A DNA stretch of 41,576 nucleotides from Chara braunii (GCA_003427395.1 BFEA01000230.1:284879-326454); one strand, 5' to 3'; shown: positions 1 to 10,711, numbered from the stretch's first letter. Translations and numbers: made by a program. Notes: a model not told the origin generated them from the sequence alone.

Positions 1-94
1 CCCGAAGTTCACTTTTTTATTGCAGATTCGGGATCCTCTACAGTAGCGCAGCACAACCCCGCCTTCAAAAAAAAATAAAAAAAATCCTTGGTGT

Positions 95-410
95 GTTTTT
101 GCGTCGCTCAGTTTCACCGGGCAGACCCTCCGGACCCAACCGACCGGGCACGTCCCCCCGGATGGCGGCCCAGCCTATACATAATTTTATTTTATTTTGT
201 TTAATTTGGTAAAGAATTTGGATGTTACCTTGACGCAAACGTTGTTCAGTTTGGTTGTCTGCATAACATAGTTTTTATTCAGATTTTTTAGATTTTATTG
301 TTATTGTTGTTATTGTTGTTGTTGTTGTTTTGGGACCCTCCCTAATCCTTGTACGGTCGGGCTATCCGCAAAAACAGGGTGACCCCGGCGGCCCGGCTGG
401 TAGCCTAGGA
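95..410 (+). repeat. Dispersed repeat family, copy I (GC-capped, AT-rich core)
   Basis: This copy has a GC-rich left end around gaccgggc, an AT-rich core with aatttggtaaagaattt, ttgttcagttt and ctgcataacatag, a T/G-rich run, and a GC-rich right end (gggacc, atccttg, acgg, then ggtagc). The same order of blocks recurs at 21070-21355, and the core alone recurs near 22137 and 22300. No coding capacity is seen. It may be a short non-autonomous transposable element; the family is not recognised. Confidence 0.6.
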
Positions 411-649
411 ATATGGACTATTTTATCATTATAATTGTTTTCTTGAAAATTCATAACACAATCTCTGGTCCTTTACCACATTATTCGAAGCGTAAAAAAT
501 GCTAAAGTTGGCACATTTTTTTCTTAACTATGACCGACCATTTCGTCCCTCGAGATCACCGGTCACCAACCCCCTTTGGTTAGCGCTAAACTCACAGTAA
601 ATTCAATCTTCGATATATAAGGAAGATGGTGGTCTAACATAACTATCGT
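411..649. other. No gene seen; left flank of the LTR element
   Basis: AT-rich then mixed sequence with no convincing reading frame. The true outer edge of the left LTR-like repeat may lie in here, because similarity to the right copy fades out left of about 650. Confidence 0.4.
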
Positions 650-1085
650 GGTTGCAAAATCACACTGATGTTCGAGTTGTCATGTACAAGCAAATAGTGC
701 AAATGCACCGAGATTCCATCGAAATAAGAGCAATACAATGAACTCGTGACCCAATGTTCAAACCCTCAGGCTACACAAACACAGTATCCAATGTCGCTCC
801 TCTCTGTCCAGCGCCCAACGCCCAACCTACACTACTTGCCTATCCTACTACAGCCGCATTCACGCAACAGACTCACTTCAACTTTGAAGACCAATGTACA
901 TGACGTCAACATCATAGTCGAGCTCCATCATGCACCAGGTATGTATCTCGTCTCCCCTCATCACTTCCCTGACCACCCACACTCGCTTCCTTCCTAAAGA
1001 CCACCGATCGCCCCTTACCCCCTAGTGCCCTGCAGCCCGACTATGGTTGTTTGCGCTCCGTTGCCCACTGCCCAACAGCGCCCTT
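650..1085 (-). repeat. Left LTR-like direct repeat (3' LTR of the minus-strand element)
   Basis: About 430 bp match 4240-4665 in the same orientation with scattered substitutions (shared blocks include ttcacgcaacag, caatgtacatgacgtcaac and gatcgccccttaccccct). Direct repeats flanking a gag-pro region read as the LTRs of one element. The right edge is sharp: at about 1085 the sequence switches to minus-strand reverse transcriptase coding. Terminal TG/CA and a target duplication could not be defined, so the LTR may be longer than stated. Confidence 0.65.
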
Positions 1086-1793
1086 CTTCGGGACAACTAG
1101 AATTGGTGAGCTGAAGGGGGAGATGCTAGCCGTATCCAACCCTTTTCTGTGAACTCTTTCAGTTGTCGACGGAGCTCGTCAACTCGGTCAGAGCCATCCT
1201 ATAGATTTTCCCTTTGGGTATCTTGCTCCCAGGGATGATCTCTATGGCATGGACAACCTCCTTGTAGGCTCCTCAAACAGATCGGGGTACTTAGCAACGA
1301 CGTTTTCTATCTCTGGGGGTGATTTAACGGCCTCCCCTTTCTCAAAGACAAAAACCAGGTACATACCCTCCTCCTGGTTCTGTTTATAATAATTGTAAAA
1401 TGTTGATGTGCACAAGCACCCGTAGGAGTCAATTAACCTATTAGCCTTATACTTAGCTAGTCTAACGGTTCTCCCATTAGGCAACTCATGCTTTAGCACT
1501 TTCCTGTCCCAATCAAACTGGGGTTTGGCAACCTTAAGGTAGTACATACCCAACAACATGTCAAACGGTAAGTCGTCGCTAACCAGGAATAAAAACTTGT
1601 GATCAAGTTCCCCTCCTGCATAGGAGAAAGTACAGACCACGTCCTTAACGTAGTCCTCCACTAACATATGCTCTTTGTTGGCCAAAGTAGACGCTACCGG
1701 TCTACTAAGGCGCTGCACCCGGTCCTTTGGGTGTAGTCTGTCAATGCAGTCGTGACTTATAAAGTTTCATGTGGAACCGATGTTTACGAAGGC
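1086..1793 (-). pseudogene. Retropepsin and first part of reverse transcriptase (Ty3-type pol), broken
   Basis: Read on the minus strand, the protease active-site region GAFVNIGST starts at 1793. The catalytic Asp expected in the D-T/S-G triad is Asn (NIG, 1784-1776), and a TGA stop follows at 1769-1767. The frame then continues through DDLPFDMLLGMYYL, typical of the C-terminal retropepsin segment, to YPDLFEEP, the usual lead-in to RT. After a frame change near 1250 the N-terminal RT stretch HAIEIIPGSKIPKGKIYRM can be read, then a second frame change near 1170 gives DELRRQLKEFTEKGWIR. Coding stops at about 1085, where the left repeat begins, so RT catalytic motifs (YxDD) are absent. This is a dead fragment. 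Confidence 0.75.
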
Positions 1794-1881
1794 ACCGCAC
1801 TTGCATGAGGGAGTCAACCTCCCTCATGCACCAGGTATGTATCTCGTTACTTACAACCGAGCGGAGCCTTCGTAAACATCG
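1778..1881. repeat. Nested inverted repeats inside the protease region
   Basis: The outer arms cgatgtttacgaaggc (1778-1793) and its exact reverse complement (1866-1881) are 16 bp each. Between them lies a second perfect hairpin with 12-bp arms (tgcatgagggag at 1802-1813, its complement at 1819-1830) and a 5-base loop. The segment 1825-1847 also repeats 23 bases found inside the left LTR (929-951). The structure looks like a rearrangement scar, for example template switching; it also splits the protease from the upstream linker. Confidence 0.75.
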
Positions 1882-2255
1882 CCATCTACGTTACCTGCAC
1901 CAACTTCCACAACGAAGTGCTCCCCTCTAGGACCTCGACTTAATGCCACCCAGGACTCAAGAGGGTCCCTTGCCAACCACTCACTTTGTAGGTCCTCCAA
2001 GGCTTCAGATACATCCAACGAGCAGAGTATCGTTGGATCAGGATGTGTTTGCGGGGTGACTAAGGAGTCAATAGCTTCGACCAACTCTTGAAACGGGGAG
2101 GGTACACCAACCGCTTCAACACGAGTAGAAGCAGCTACAACTTCTATTGGCCCTATGTGTTTCCCAAGTTGGAGCTCGTAAAGGCCCCACCCTGGGGAGA
2201 AGAAGGAACCCCACCTTTGGGAGGTATCTTCAGCGAAACCTTTGCGTTCTTGCAT
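1851..2255 (-). pseudogene. gag-pro linker fragment of the LTR element
   Basis: A 134-codon open stretch on the minus strand lies between the zinc knuckle and the protease active site. It is acidic and contains PSPFQELVEAIDSL and SEALEDLQSEWLARDP. No named domain is recognised. It is in a different frame from the knuckle upstream and ends in the inverted duplication at 1778-1881, so it is not connected to the protease in one frame. By position it is the spacer that joins gag nucleocapsid to protease in a fused gag-pol protein. Confidence 0.5.
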
Positions 2256-2437
2256 TTGAACTGTTGATGGTCATGCTCGTCACAATTAATGCAAGCTCCC
2301 CGCGTATAACGCTCCCGCCACAAATCTTGATCCAAACCCGCTCTGACCCAAGCACCTATCTTGTTCGGGTTCTGGGTTTGCCCCAGACTCCTCTGTTGAC
2401 CACCCTTGTCGCAGCCACTTGCCTTAACTTTTACCAA
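2153..2437 (-). pseudogene. gag nucleocapsid fragment with CCHC zinc knuckle
   Basis: A 94-codon frame carries one C-x2-C-x4-H-x4-C zinc knuckle (CINCDEHDHQQFKC, nucleotides 2293-2252, residues 49-62), the RNA-binding signature of retroelement Gag. Basic residues and WVRAGLDQDLWRERY precede it. It overlaps the linker fragment in another frame, which indicates an indel just after the knuckle. The capsid-like gag core expected upstream is missing: only about 120 bases separate this piece from the N-terminal gag fragment. Confidence 0.7.
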
Positions 2438-2469
2438 TGCAGCGAGGTTGAGTCATCTAACCCTCAAGT

Positions 2470-2916
2470 CTAACATTTTTTATTTATAATCTCATTTTCT
2501 CTTTTGGCAGCCTCCTTAAGTTCCTTCTCTAACCTTAAGCAGATCAACTCCAATTCCTAGAGTTCTATTTGTTCCTTGGTGTGTGGAGGCGGCGAGCTGA
2601 ACTGCGGGCCCACCATCTGACTAGTTCCGAATCCTGGCGTACTGGAGATGGACTGCCTGTTGGTCGAGTTGAGCGGCATATCTAGTAACTGACCAGACCA
2701 GGATGCCGCATATGATGCTGCAGAGGTAGCCATAACTATTGCTCTAGCTGCTCCTGCTTCCCTTGTAGTCTCAAGAATACGGTCCCTTACTTCATCCCTT
2801 AACCTTATTTCGTCTCCCGCTAGCAAAACCTGGAACACTACAGGTATCCTACATATATCACGCCGTGTTTGCCTTTTCTCGTCAGATGTACCTTCACCAC
2901 CTTCTGATCCACTCAT
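2470..2916 (-). pseudogene. gag N-terminal fragment
   Basis: The minus-strand frame begins at ATG 2916 with a Gly/Ser/Glu-rich start (MSGSEGGEG) and runs 119 codons to a stop at 2557. In the same frame beyond that stop it continues with LELELICLRLEKELKEAAKRE-type heptads, so the stop interrupts a coiled-coil stretch. No capsid domain follows. Position between the 5' leader and the zinc knuckle, plus composition, supports a gag N-terminus; the assignment rests on context rather than on a diagnostic motif. Confidence 0.5.
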
Positions 2917-4239
2917 CGGCTAGGAAGATATTGTTTGCACTAGTGTTCTCTCTTAAACCTACCTCAACATGCATTTGATCGGTTCGAGAAATAAATAAAA
3001 ATAATATAATGTTCGGCAAGTAACCTAGGATACCGTTCAAGAGGTATCATCAACATTTACACAGACTGTACACATAATCGAAATCTACTTCGAGTAATTC
3101 ACTTACAGAAGCTTCGAGGAGAACTGACTATGGTATAACATTACAGTCCTGGTCTAGGCTGTCTGTGAGGTGTTAGCAGTCTGTCAACCAACTAATCAAA
3201 ATAAAAATAAATTATGTGCGCAGACGTATGCACAATGGTTATCGTTGTGTTTGCCAGTTGAAGTCTCAATTGGAATCTTCCTCCCCTGTACCCAAAGTGC
3301 CTATAGGCATCATCGAGCAGCAGTGTCTAAGGTGTGCATTAACGGCCCACCCCTGTGCCCAAGGCATATGCTTATGACCAGAACTACCCGTTCTTTATCC
3401 TCGCGTGCAACGAGCCTTACGTCTGACTGATATGGTTGATCAAGAGGCAATTTAAGGACAGCCCCCACGGTCCTCATGAATTATTTAACGTCGCAATCAG
3501 GACGACGATCACATCCAGTGGACAGGTCAGACCCTCACCAAAAATATTGATAGACGGTCTGGTTAGCGTCTGCATAGGACTGGTTAGTTCGCAACCCCCT
3601 TCTATCAGCGCAGCAAAGAGCCTTCAAAGGACAAAGCAGCATGGCATGCGTGTACTACTCTCATGGGTTGGCATGGTGACCGTGACCCGTGCTTCAACCA
3701 GGTACCGCCCTCTCCTGCCAGATGCACCACCAGGAAGAATGTTGTCTCTCGAGTTAGAGCGCTCACGACTCATTACACAAAAGAAAAGACACTCAAGGTT
3801 GGACTCACTTCCTCATCGTAAGAAGAGTTTGAAAGGGTAGATAAGGTAAGGGAACAACGTACCTGGACATAACTGCCCCCCAACCACAAATTTCTCACCA
3901 ATTGAGTCAATGTGCATTTCGATGACCGGTCTAGCTTCGATACCACCCACAATGCGATGCAGTGCCACCTCAGTCAAAATGCCACATCAACATACTCTCA
4001 TCATCATACATACATCCGTTGTTGCCACAACTTCCACACTGTCATCGCAGCCTTCCAGCGGCTCACCCCTCTACCCAGGTGCCGCACTTACAAGCCAACG
4101 CTAAAGTATCCTCATTGCATAGAAGCATCGCCAACGCACCAAGTAACAATGTTGTCGGCGCCAGGTAATGGCGATCACGAACCAGCCCCGATACCAAATT
4201 GCAATGAATAAGAGTGAGAACGATACAGAGAAAGCCAAG
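2917..4239 (-). other. Untranslated leader region of the LTR element
   Basis: No recognisable protein is seen between gag and the right repeat. The short open stretches here have no domain signature. The only candidate signal is the PBS-like tggcgccg on the minus strand at 4163-4156; the sequence 3' of it does not extend the match to tRNA-Asp. Confidence 0.35.
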
Positions 4240-4665
4240 TTGCGAAATCACACAGATGTCCAAGTAGTCATGTACAAGCAGATAGCACAAATGCACCCGG
4301 ATTGCATCCAAATAAGAGCAATGCAATGAACTCGTGAGCCAAGGTTCAAGCCCTCAGGCCACATCAACACAGTATCCAATGTCGCTCCTCTCTGTCTGGC
4401 GCCCACCGCCCAGCCTACACTACTTGCCTATCCTACTATAACCGCATTCACGCAACAGGCTCACTTCAATTTTGAAGACCAATGTACATGACGTCAACAC
4501 CATAGTCGACCTCTCTCGTGCAACCAGGTATGTATCTTGTCTCCCCTCATCACTTCCCTGACCACTCACACCTTCCTCCTTCCTGAAGACCATTGATCGC
4601 CCCTTACCCCCTAGCGCCCTGCAGCCTGGCTACGGCTACTTGCGCTCAGTTGCCCAGCGGCGCCC
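4240..4665 (-). repeat. Right LTR-like direct repeat (5' LTR of the minus-strand element)
   Basis: Partner of 650-1085; similarity begins near ttgcgaaatcacac and ends near cggcgcccctc. Divergence between the two copies, with substitutions and small indels throughout, implies an old insertion. About 60 bases further right an 18S rRNA fragment begins. Confidence 0.65.
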
Positions 4666-4723
4666 CTCTCACCTCACAAGTGCCCGCACGTGCCCTGGCC
4701 ACTAATGCAGCATGCAGCCTCTC

Positions 4724-5055
4724 GTGACGGAGAATTAGGGTTCGATTCCGGAGAGGGAGCCTGAGAGATGGCTACCACATCCAAGGAAGGCAGCAGGCGC
4801 GTAAATTACCCAACCCTGACATAGGGAGGTAGTGACAATAAATAACAATACTGGGCTCTTTCGAGTCCGGTAATTGGAATGAGAACAGTCGTAAACTCCT
4901 TGAACGAGGATCCATTGGAGCGCAAGTCTGGTGCCAGCAGCCGCGGTAATTCCACCTCCAATAGCGTATATTTAAGTTGTTGCAGTTAAAAAGCTCGTAG
5001 TTGGATTTTGGGTGGGAGGGGTTGGTCCGCTCTTGCGGGCGTGTACCGGTCGTAC
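4724..5055 (+). rRNA. 18S rRNA fragment, diverged (pseudogene)
   Basis: The segment follows nuclear 18S rRNA from gtgacggagaattaggg through aggaaggcagcaggcgcg, the universal gtgccagcagccgcggtaa at 4931-4949, and gttaaaaagctcgtagttgg, up to the start of variable region V4. Several normally invariant positions are changed (for example attccacctcc instead of attccagctcc). Neither the 5' third nor the part after V4 is present, so this is an isolated piece, not a working gene. Similarity becomes unclear from about 5055 to 5119. Confidence 0.85.
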
Positions 5056-5119
5056 AATTGGGCGCAGGCCCTGGTAGTTGCGCCTGGGCACACACACACA
5101 ATGCAAGGCTGATACATCA

Positions 5120-5763
5120 TGAAGTGGCTACGGGCCTACAAAAAAAAAGAGCATTGTCGACGTACATACCCCGGGTTTTGTGCAAATGCAGCAAATGCCC
5201 CAAGTCTGGAAATCTTGCACGTGCCCAACCGAAAAGGGCCCAAGCCCTTAACTGAAGAGTTGAGCCTGGGCGCAGGCACTGGGACCCGACCGGAAGCTAC
5301 TGAAAGCTTCCCATCCAGGCCACACACAGCCAAACAGAGGCTGCTACTTCCATATAGGAGGAAGGGCAGCCAGGGTCTGGCATTCTGGCCCACGCAGGCA
5401 ATGCGGTCACGCTAGGTTCATTCACTTTTCTCCCTTATCTCTTTCCCTGGTCCTCCGCCACAGTCTTTGTCGTTGCCCTCTACTTCCTATTTCCGCCTAG
5501 ACACAGCCCTCCTGCTGTGTGAGGTCACACCTCGTCTTCCTCTCATTCTGATTGTTTTCCTCCTACGCTGCCAAGTCTCTTCTTCCTCTACCCAGCCTCC
5601 GTAGTCGTTCCTCTTGTCCCTTCGATGCCCACGCCATACTCTGCCAGCGACATGCCACATTGCGGATGGGTAATTGTTCAATAGCTCCAGCGATCCTGAG
5701 GAAAACTTCGGAACTGGGGGTGAACAATGCTCTTTTTTTTTTTGTAGGCCCGTAGCCACTTCA
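5120..5763. mobile_element. 644-bp non-autonomous element with 38-40 bp terminal inverted repeats
   Basis: The left end tgaagtggctacgggcctac, an A9 run and gagcattgt (5120-5157) is mirrored exactly at the right end (5724-5763) apart from a T11 instead of an A9 run. The interior has no credible gene, so this fits a MITE or other non-autonomous DNA transposon. The flanks (gatacatca on the left, gaagtaagg on the right) show no target-site duplication. It starts just right of the 18S fragment and may have interrupted it. Confidence 0.8.
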
Positions 5764-7157
5764 GAAGTAAGGATAAAGATGGTAGAGTCGAATGGGAGCA
5801 GGGCGGAAAGAGGATTCAAGTTTTCACCCAATTCTTGATGAAATCGGGTGAACCAAGAATCGAGGTAGGGGTTCTATAGGTGGGCGACCTTGAATCCGAG
5901 GTCGTTTTTACTAATAAGTTAGTAAGGTAGAAGTAAAGTTAGAAAGAGAGTGCGACACCGCCGTCGCTCGATAGTGGGTGAGGGGCGGCGCCGCCAATGG
6001 TGCTGGTTAGCGCGTGACCTGCGCCCGTGGGCCGAAACCGGCTCCCCTGGTACGGTCAGCCCAACGAGCAGTTCTCGCGCTACCGTAGTGCGAGTTACTG
6101 CGGTAAACGCGGCTCACCAAGCTTTGGCTATGGTGGCGTAGTCTTCTACGCACGCCCCGTTGTTACCGTGATGGTAGTTTTGCCCCACCGCTCCCGCGAC
6201 CAATGATGATTACCATCAACGCTCACCCTGGATGTGGCAGGGGCGAGTAACACCAGAACTGTGACTCTCGGAAGTGGGCCACACACCGCTTGGCGTAAAG
6301 TGGAGACGATAGTTTCTGGGGAAGTTACCAAGTGAAGCAAGAGACATGCATCCATCAAGTGCGGACACAATCTCCATGTTAGTTACTGCTCCTGTCTTCC
6401 TTCAAGACCATTGACCAGACATGTCATGGGTAATTTTCTTCCTGTACTCAACCCTACGAATAGCCTAGAGTGCTATGATAAATCCGCTCTTTAGCAAGCA
6501 CTGTAGCTATGGTTTACGTGCGATTGAAATTCTTGGCTGACCTTCCAAGATTAAGCATTTCTTGAGTACGTGCGATTGTAGCTCGATTACTGTTGTTGCC
6601 TTTTGGCCTGTCTCAGAGGCGCCACTAAGTTTTTCTTGTTCTGGTATGCTCCTCCCCAAGTAGGACCGAAGTAGGAACTAGGCGCTCTGGTTTTTTAACA
6701 AGGAAGATGGGATAGTAATCTCGACCGACACTCTTTGCCCTAGTCGGGTCGAGGTAGGTGATTAGGTTTAGGACTCAGGTAGGCTCGCCGCTTCACGAAG
6801 ATCGGAGCATTTTCTTCCCCTTCTGTATGATAGAATCTCGTTATGAACAGCGGCAGGACTGCTCCCGACTCAAATAGACTCGAGGGCATACCGCTGGATG
6901 TTGGATCGCGCTAGACGTGTTGCGGATCAAAACTCGGCACGACGATTGGTGTCTAGCCCTATCTCACGGTAGACGCCGCTATGGATGGCTACAGGGTTAC
7001 TATGTGATTATGTTGGCAAGGTGCTATTCACTCGTACCCTGAGGACAAGTGCCTCTCACGGAAAGTTGCCTCTCTCGGCGCTATATCTCAGAGCGGGGTA
7101 ATTCTGCTCTTGTCTGAGCCAAGGCACACATCATATCGCCAAACCCACTAGAACACG
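5764..7157. other. No gene recognised; possible 5' region of the LINE
   Basis: Moderately GC-rich sequence with no domain-bearing frame. Small hairpins are visible (cgacct and aggtcg arms around 5886-5904; ttcaccc and gggtgaa near 5829). It leads directly into ORF1 at 7158, so part of it may be a LINE 5' UTR. It does not continue the 18S sequence in a way I can recognise. Confidence 0.35.
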
Positions 7158-9082
7158 ATGGATCAGCGGGTAGTGGAGTACGTCATGGCAGATCATGAGG
7201 AGGAACCCCCTCCAGCGGAATCAGCCGATTCGTTCGAAGAAAGAGCCCGCATCCTAATTTCTATGTGCTACGATGATGGGCTTTGCCCGAAGGACGTATC
7301 GATAGAGGATGTTACTATTGAGGGCGATGAGGCAGTGGTAACAGTAGGTGACGCTTTTGACGATGTGAAGATCCGCTGGCTCAAAGAACGAACAGTCATT
7401 GTACTTTTCAGGGATGAGGCACGCGACCTCCCGAGGAAGGTCAAGGAAGACATCATGAGAGCATACGAAAGAGGGTGGAAAAAAGACAGAACTTTTGATC
7501 CTCCGGTGGACAAGGGTAGGATTAAGTTTGAGGGGCTAAACGTGATATCATATGTCTCGAGGGACAAGGTGGTCGCCAAATGGATGGTAAATGAAGGAGA
7601 AGGAAAGGTGTTGCTGAAAGGGAAACGGTACGCGTTCGAAATGAAACCATGGATGACGCGAGTTGAATGGAAGGAGTTCCGTAAAGTGGAACTATAAAAC
7701 ACGTTCTGGGTAATGGCCATTCAAGTGTCATTAGATGCTTACGTGTACCTGCACACGGCACTCGCTCGAGTAATAGGGCCGGTACTGAAGATGGACTCTC
7801 CGGATGGATTCAATTCCAACCCACGATTGCTCAATATTCACTGCGAATTAGATCCGGAGTGCCGCTCTCGCTTTGTGAACCGAGTCTGGGTGAGAACGAA
7901 ACAGGGGGATATGGTTGAAGTTAAGTTAGCTTTTGCCTCCACACCTTTCTGTTCAAACTGCAATTGGTTTTTTCACACAGAAGATCAATGCAACAGGAAG
8001 AAGGATAACCCCAATCGAAGGAGGAGCCGATTCAATCGTAACCGGAGCAAACGCTCAGAGGACAGTGACGACGAGTCCTCCTCTCAGAGTTCATACTCAG
8101 GCAGTGCCAGAGGCGAACCACGGTACAAAGGGGAACTGGCAGGTGGCAGAAACCACTCCTCCAGATCTCGTAGCAGAGTGGGCACACCCGATCAGAGATC
8201 CCCTTACTCACAGCAAGACTGATCGCAAGGTGAGAACGAACACCGATCCATCTCCAACCCAATCTTCTCCCCCAACAGGGGCCACGAACAGACCCCACAT
8301 ATGGTAGAGCAGGGTCTGGGACTAACTAACCAACCAAGTGTGCAGGGAGGGTTCGCCCATCCATCCAGGTTTGACAATTTAGGTCCGGCAATGACGAATT
8401 TGATGTATGCAGCGGCTATGGCATACGCGGAACCACCACCACCTGGGTGTGAGCAACCCGTAAGGTATGAGCCTCACCTAGTCCTGCACCAACTGGTGCA
8501 GCCATATCCACAAAGGCCCAATCAGGGAACCTGAGAGAAACCAGAATCGGACGGTTAGGGGAAGAGGGGGCATCCCCCTCGGCGGTAGCTGCGCATAGTC
8601 GCTCTACGAAGGGCCAATCACCCCTCAAAAACCAAAAAATCGTTCAGCAGTACAGTCGAATCATCTGCATCTGTTCGTTCAGAAAGGAAGGAGATGCCCC
8701 TCCCTCAGACAGGAATCAAAACCTCTCGAAGCAGGAGAGCAATTATGGCTGCTAAAGGTCAGTCTCTTCCTTTAGAGAAATGGCTTCTTCCCTTAATTTG
8801 TACAATGGTGAATGGCTTTGTCCACACAGTAGCATGGCAACCAGAAGACTCCAAGATTATTTTTTTAGCTCAGATGGTGGAGGAACCAGTCACCCCACAA
8901 GTAATCCTGACCACAGTGAAACACATCTTTGTTGAACGCTTCCCAGTCCGTCTGATCCCTGATTTGGTGCTGCCAAGGTTCTATCCAGAACTCCCGGTTG
9001 CGAATCGCAACTGCAAAGTCTTCACCCCTCTGTTAGACGCACGAATCCCACAAGACAGACTGGATGCCCTCCTGCAGGAGGC
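7158..9082 (+). pseudogene. LINE ORF1 (plant L1-type, CCHC zinc knuckle), with in-frame stops
   Basis: One reading frame can be followed from ATG 7158 to about 9082, interrupted by in-frame stops at 7695-7697 (TAA), 8220-8222 (TGA), 8532-8534 and two more before 8694, with no frame change. The first 180 codons resemble the DUF4283-type N-terminal region of plant LINE ORF1. After the first stop the frame gives WVMAIQVSLDAYVYL and then the knuckle FCSNCNWFFHTEDQC (C-x2-C-x4-H-x4-C), followed by an Arg/Ser-rich tail. ORF1 proteins bind the element's RNA. The C-terminal part (8694-9082) has no named domain. The frame appears cut at about 9082, where an inverted ORF2 piece begins. Family assignment rests on layout and the knuckle. 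Confidence 0.7.
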
Positions 9083-9600
9083 CGTCGCCTCCCGGTGACT
9101 TCCCTTTTGCCATGTTTTTTATGGTTTCCTGCACTTCTTCTATTGTAACAGGTCTGTCCAGGTCGAGCCTACCTGTGTGCGTGAGTCTGACAGTGAGGTT
9201 GTCCCAGTGGGTTGAGCCTTATGTTAGATCTGTGTCTGGGGGAACCGTGACCCCAGGCCTACGCGTGGTTAGGATATCCTTGAAGTACAGGGCTGCGTAG
9301 CTACACATGGCCTTCGACGTCGTGGCTATCCTAGCCTGTGGGAAGAAGGTATGGGCTAGTTCTTTCATGGCCTGTGTCGCTTTTTTGGGTAGCAACCGCT
9401 GAAAGGATTCTTTTGTCATGCGGTCGTAGACTGAAATCCCTTTCACTGTTAATCTTTTTGCCCATTCCTCATATTTTTCCTATTGGATCTCGTCTCACTT
9501 AGCTAACAACCTCACCCTTTCTTCCGCCCAGACCACCGCAGATACTAGGTGACTGTTCATGCGGTCCTCCACCCACTGTAGCTCCCTCAAACATTCTTGT
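9083..9600 (-). pseudogene. Inverted LINE ORF2 fragment (endonuclease-RT linker to start of RT)
   Basis: On the minus strand this reads, from 9600 downwards, ECLRELQWVEDRMNSHL, then KRLTVKGISVYDRM and YAALYFKDILTTRRPG (9446-9219). After a frame change near 9215 it gives PVTIEEVQETIKNMAKGKSP and GGDG, the conserved lead-in to LINE reverse transcriptase (PxGPDG-type motif). Two in-frame stops lie near 9490-9510. The catalytic RT core is absent. The flanking LINE sequences are in the opposite orientation, so this part is inverted relative to them. Confidence 0.75.
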
Positions 9601-10711
9601 TGATTTTACACAGGAACTCTAAGTCATGAAGGAACCTCCCCTCCGGGGACCTGGTTTGTCTGTATCAACACTGCAGATCACCAGGAGCAATCAGAGATAC
9701 TCTGGAAACTGCTTACAATCGAGGCGGACGGCATAAGGCAGTTTCAAAAATGGGAAAGGCTTAATGACTCAGACGAGCTACAACTTTGCAGCACTGACTC
9801 CGGGGAGATACCCAGCAGGCCGCTGGGTTTCTTGAGTCAAATCAGAGTCCGGGAACAGTGTGATAAGGGGGGGAACTGGACCTGCACTCTGTGGGCAGGC
9901 GGGACTCCAATCCAAGCCCTGAGACTAGACCCCAAACTTTGGTCCTGGCGGGGATCCAAGCTCCTTCCGTCGGAAGCCTGGCTTACAGATTACAGCTCGG
10001 CTGCCGGTTATGACTTGTTGCCATCAGGAAGAACTCCAGCATCAACTGCGGTATCCAGGTGGACACAAGTCTCCTCGTCAGACGCTGAAATCATTACTCA
10101 GGACATAAGCAGATGCTGGTCCCAACTGCAGAAGTTACCTATTCCCAGAGCAACAACACTGAATCTGGCTGTTGTCGTTGCTCTCTACACCATCGGCAGT
10201 GTGGCTCGCTGAACGGGGCATGAAACTTCATATCACGTGTACTAGGTGTAAGTGGCCGTTCGAATCAACCACGCACCTTTGGCTGTATTGTCCATTATCC
10301 GTTAGGATTTGGACATGGTGGAAAACTCAATGGGACCGGATTAGCGGTCCAGCATTCAACTGGGATGACAGGTGGATTCTGTTCGGAGGTACGCCGGAAG
10401 ATCTACCTCTAGATAAAGGATGGGGATACATAAGGCAGGCCCTCATGGCATGTCTGTTCTTGGTGGTGTGGGAGACCAGAAACAAGAATGTGTTTGAAGG
10501 GCGGTTCATCTCAGACAAGAGCATCAAGGCCACAGTGAAGCTCCATATCCAGCGAACCATTAAAGTGGACTGGAGACGGAAAGTGCTTTGTGGAGGACAC
10601 AGACCCAATGGTCTGCGTTGGTTCGCAGACACATGGGCACTTCAGGGTCGGTTGGCCAAAGTCACGAATGCGAAATTGGTGTTGGATGAGTGGTTGATGA
10701 GTGAGACGTAA
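9601..10711 (+). pseudogene. LINE ORF2 C-terminal part with RT zinc-binding domain
   Basis: The frame from 9604 reads TWFVCINTADHQEQSEILW and continues to LQKLPIPRATT near 10160. The next frame then picks up IWLLSLLSTPSAVWLAERGM and CTRCKWPFESTTHLWLYCP, a typical zf-RVT domain (C-x2-C ... H-x4-C) that ends plant LINE ORF2 proteins; it stops at 10709-10711. One frameshift at about 10160-10165 separates the two. The endonuclease and RT domains are missing from this sense part. Together with the poly(A) tract at 11091 this is the 3' end of a LINE. Confidence 0.8.

Larger units (their letters stand above)
650..4665 (-). mobile_element. Degenerate Ty3-type LTR retrotransposon, internally deleted
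   Basis: Two direct repeats flank, on the minus strand, a gag N-terminus, a CCHC zinc knuckle, a protease region and the start of reverse transcriptase. The order gag-pro-RT fits Ty3/Gypsy-type elements. The gag core, nearly all of RT, RNase H and integrase are missing, so the copy cannot be autonomous. A possible primer-binding site is tggcgccg read on the minus strand at 4163-4156, which matches the end of the tRNA-Asp-type PBS known from plant elements, but the match is only 8 bases. No polypurine tract is seen next to the left repeat. Stops, frameshifts and an inverted duplication show long decay. Confidence 0.7.

Noticed and set aside
1105-1125. Polypurine gaagggggagatgctag, which resembles a PPT followed by an LTR start on the plus strand
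   Set aside because: On the minus strand the same bases are RT coding (reading into SPP and LAS), so the purine run is explained by the gene and points the wrong way for this element.
3436-3840. 134-codon plus-strand frame inside the LTR element leader
   Set aside because: It runs opposite to the element's genes, has no domain and shows no start context; judged chance.
6515-6580. gattgaaattcttggctgacc looks like the 18S segment with gaaattcttggattt
   Set aside because: The match is about ten bases and neighbouring 18S positions do not follow, so no second rRNA fragment is called.
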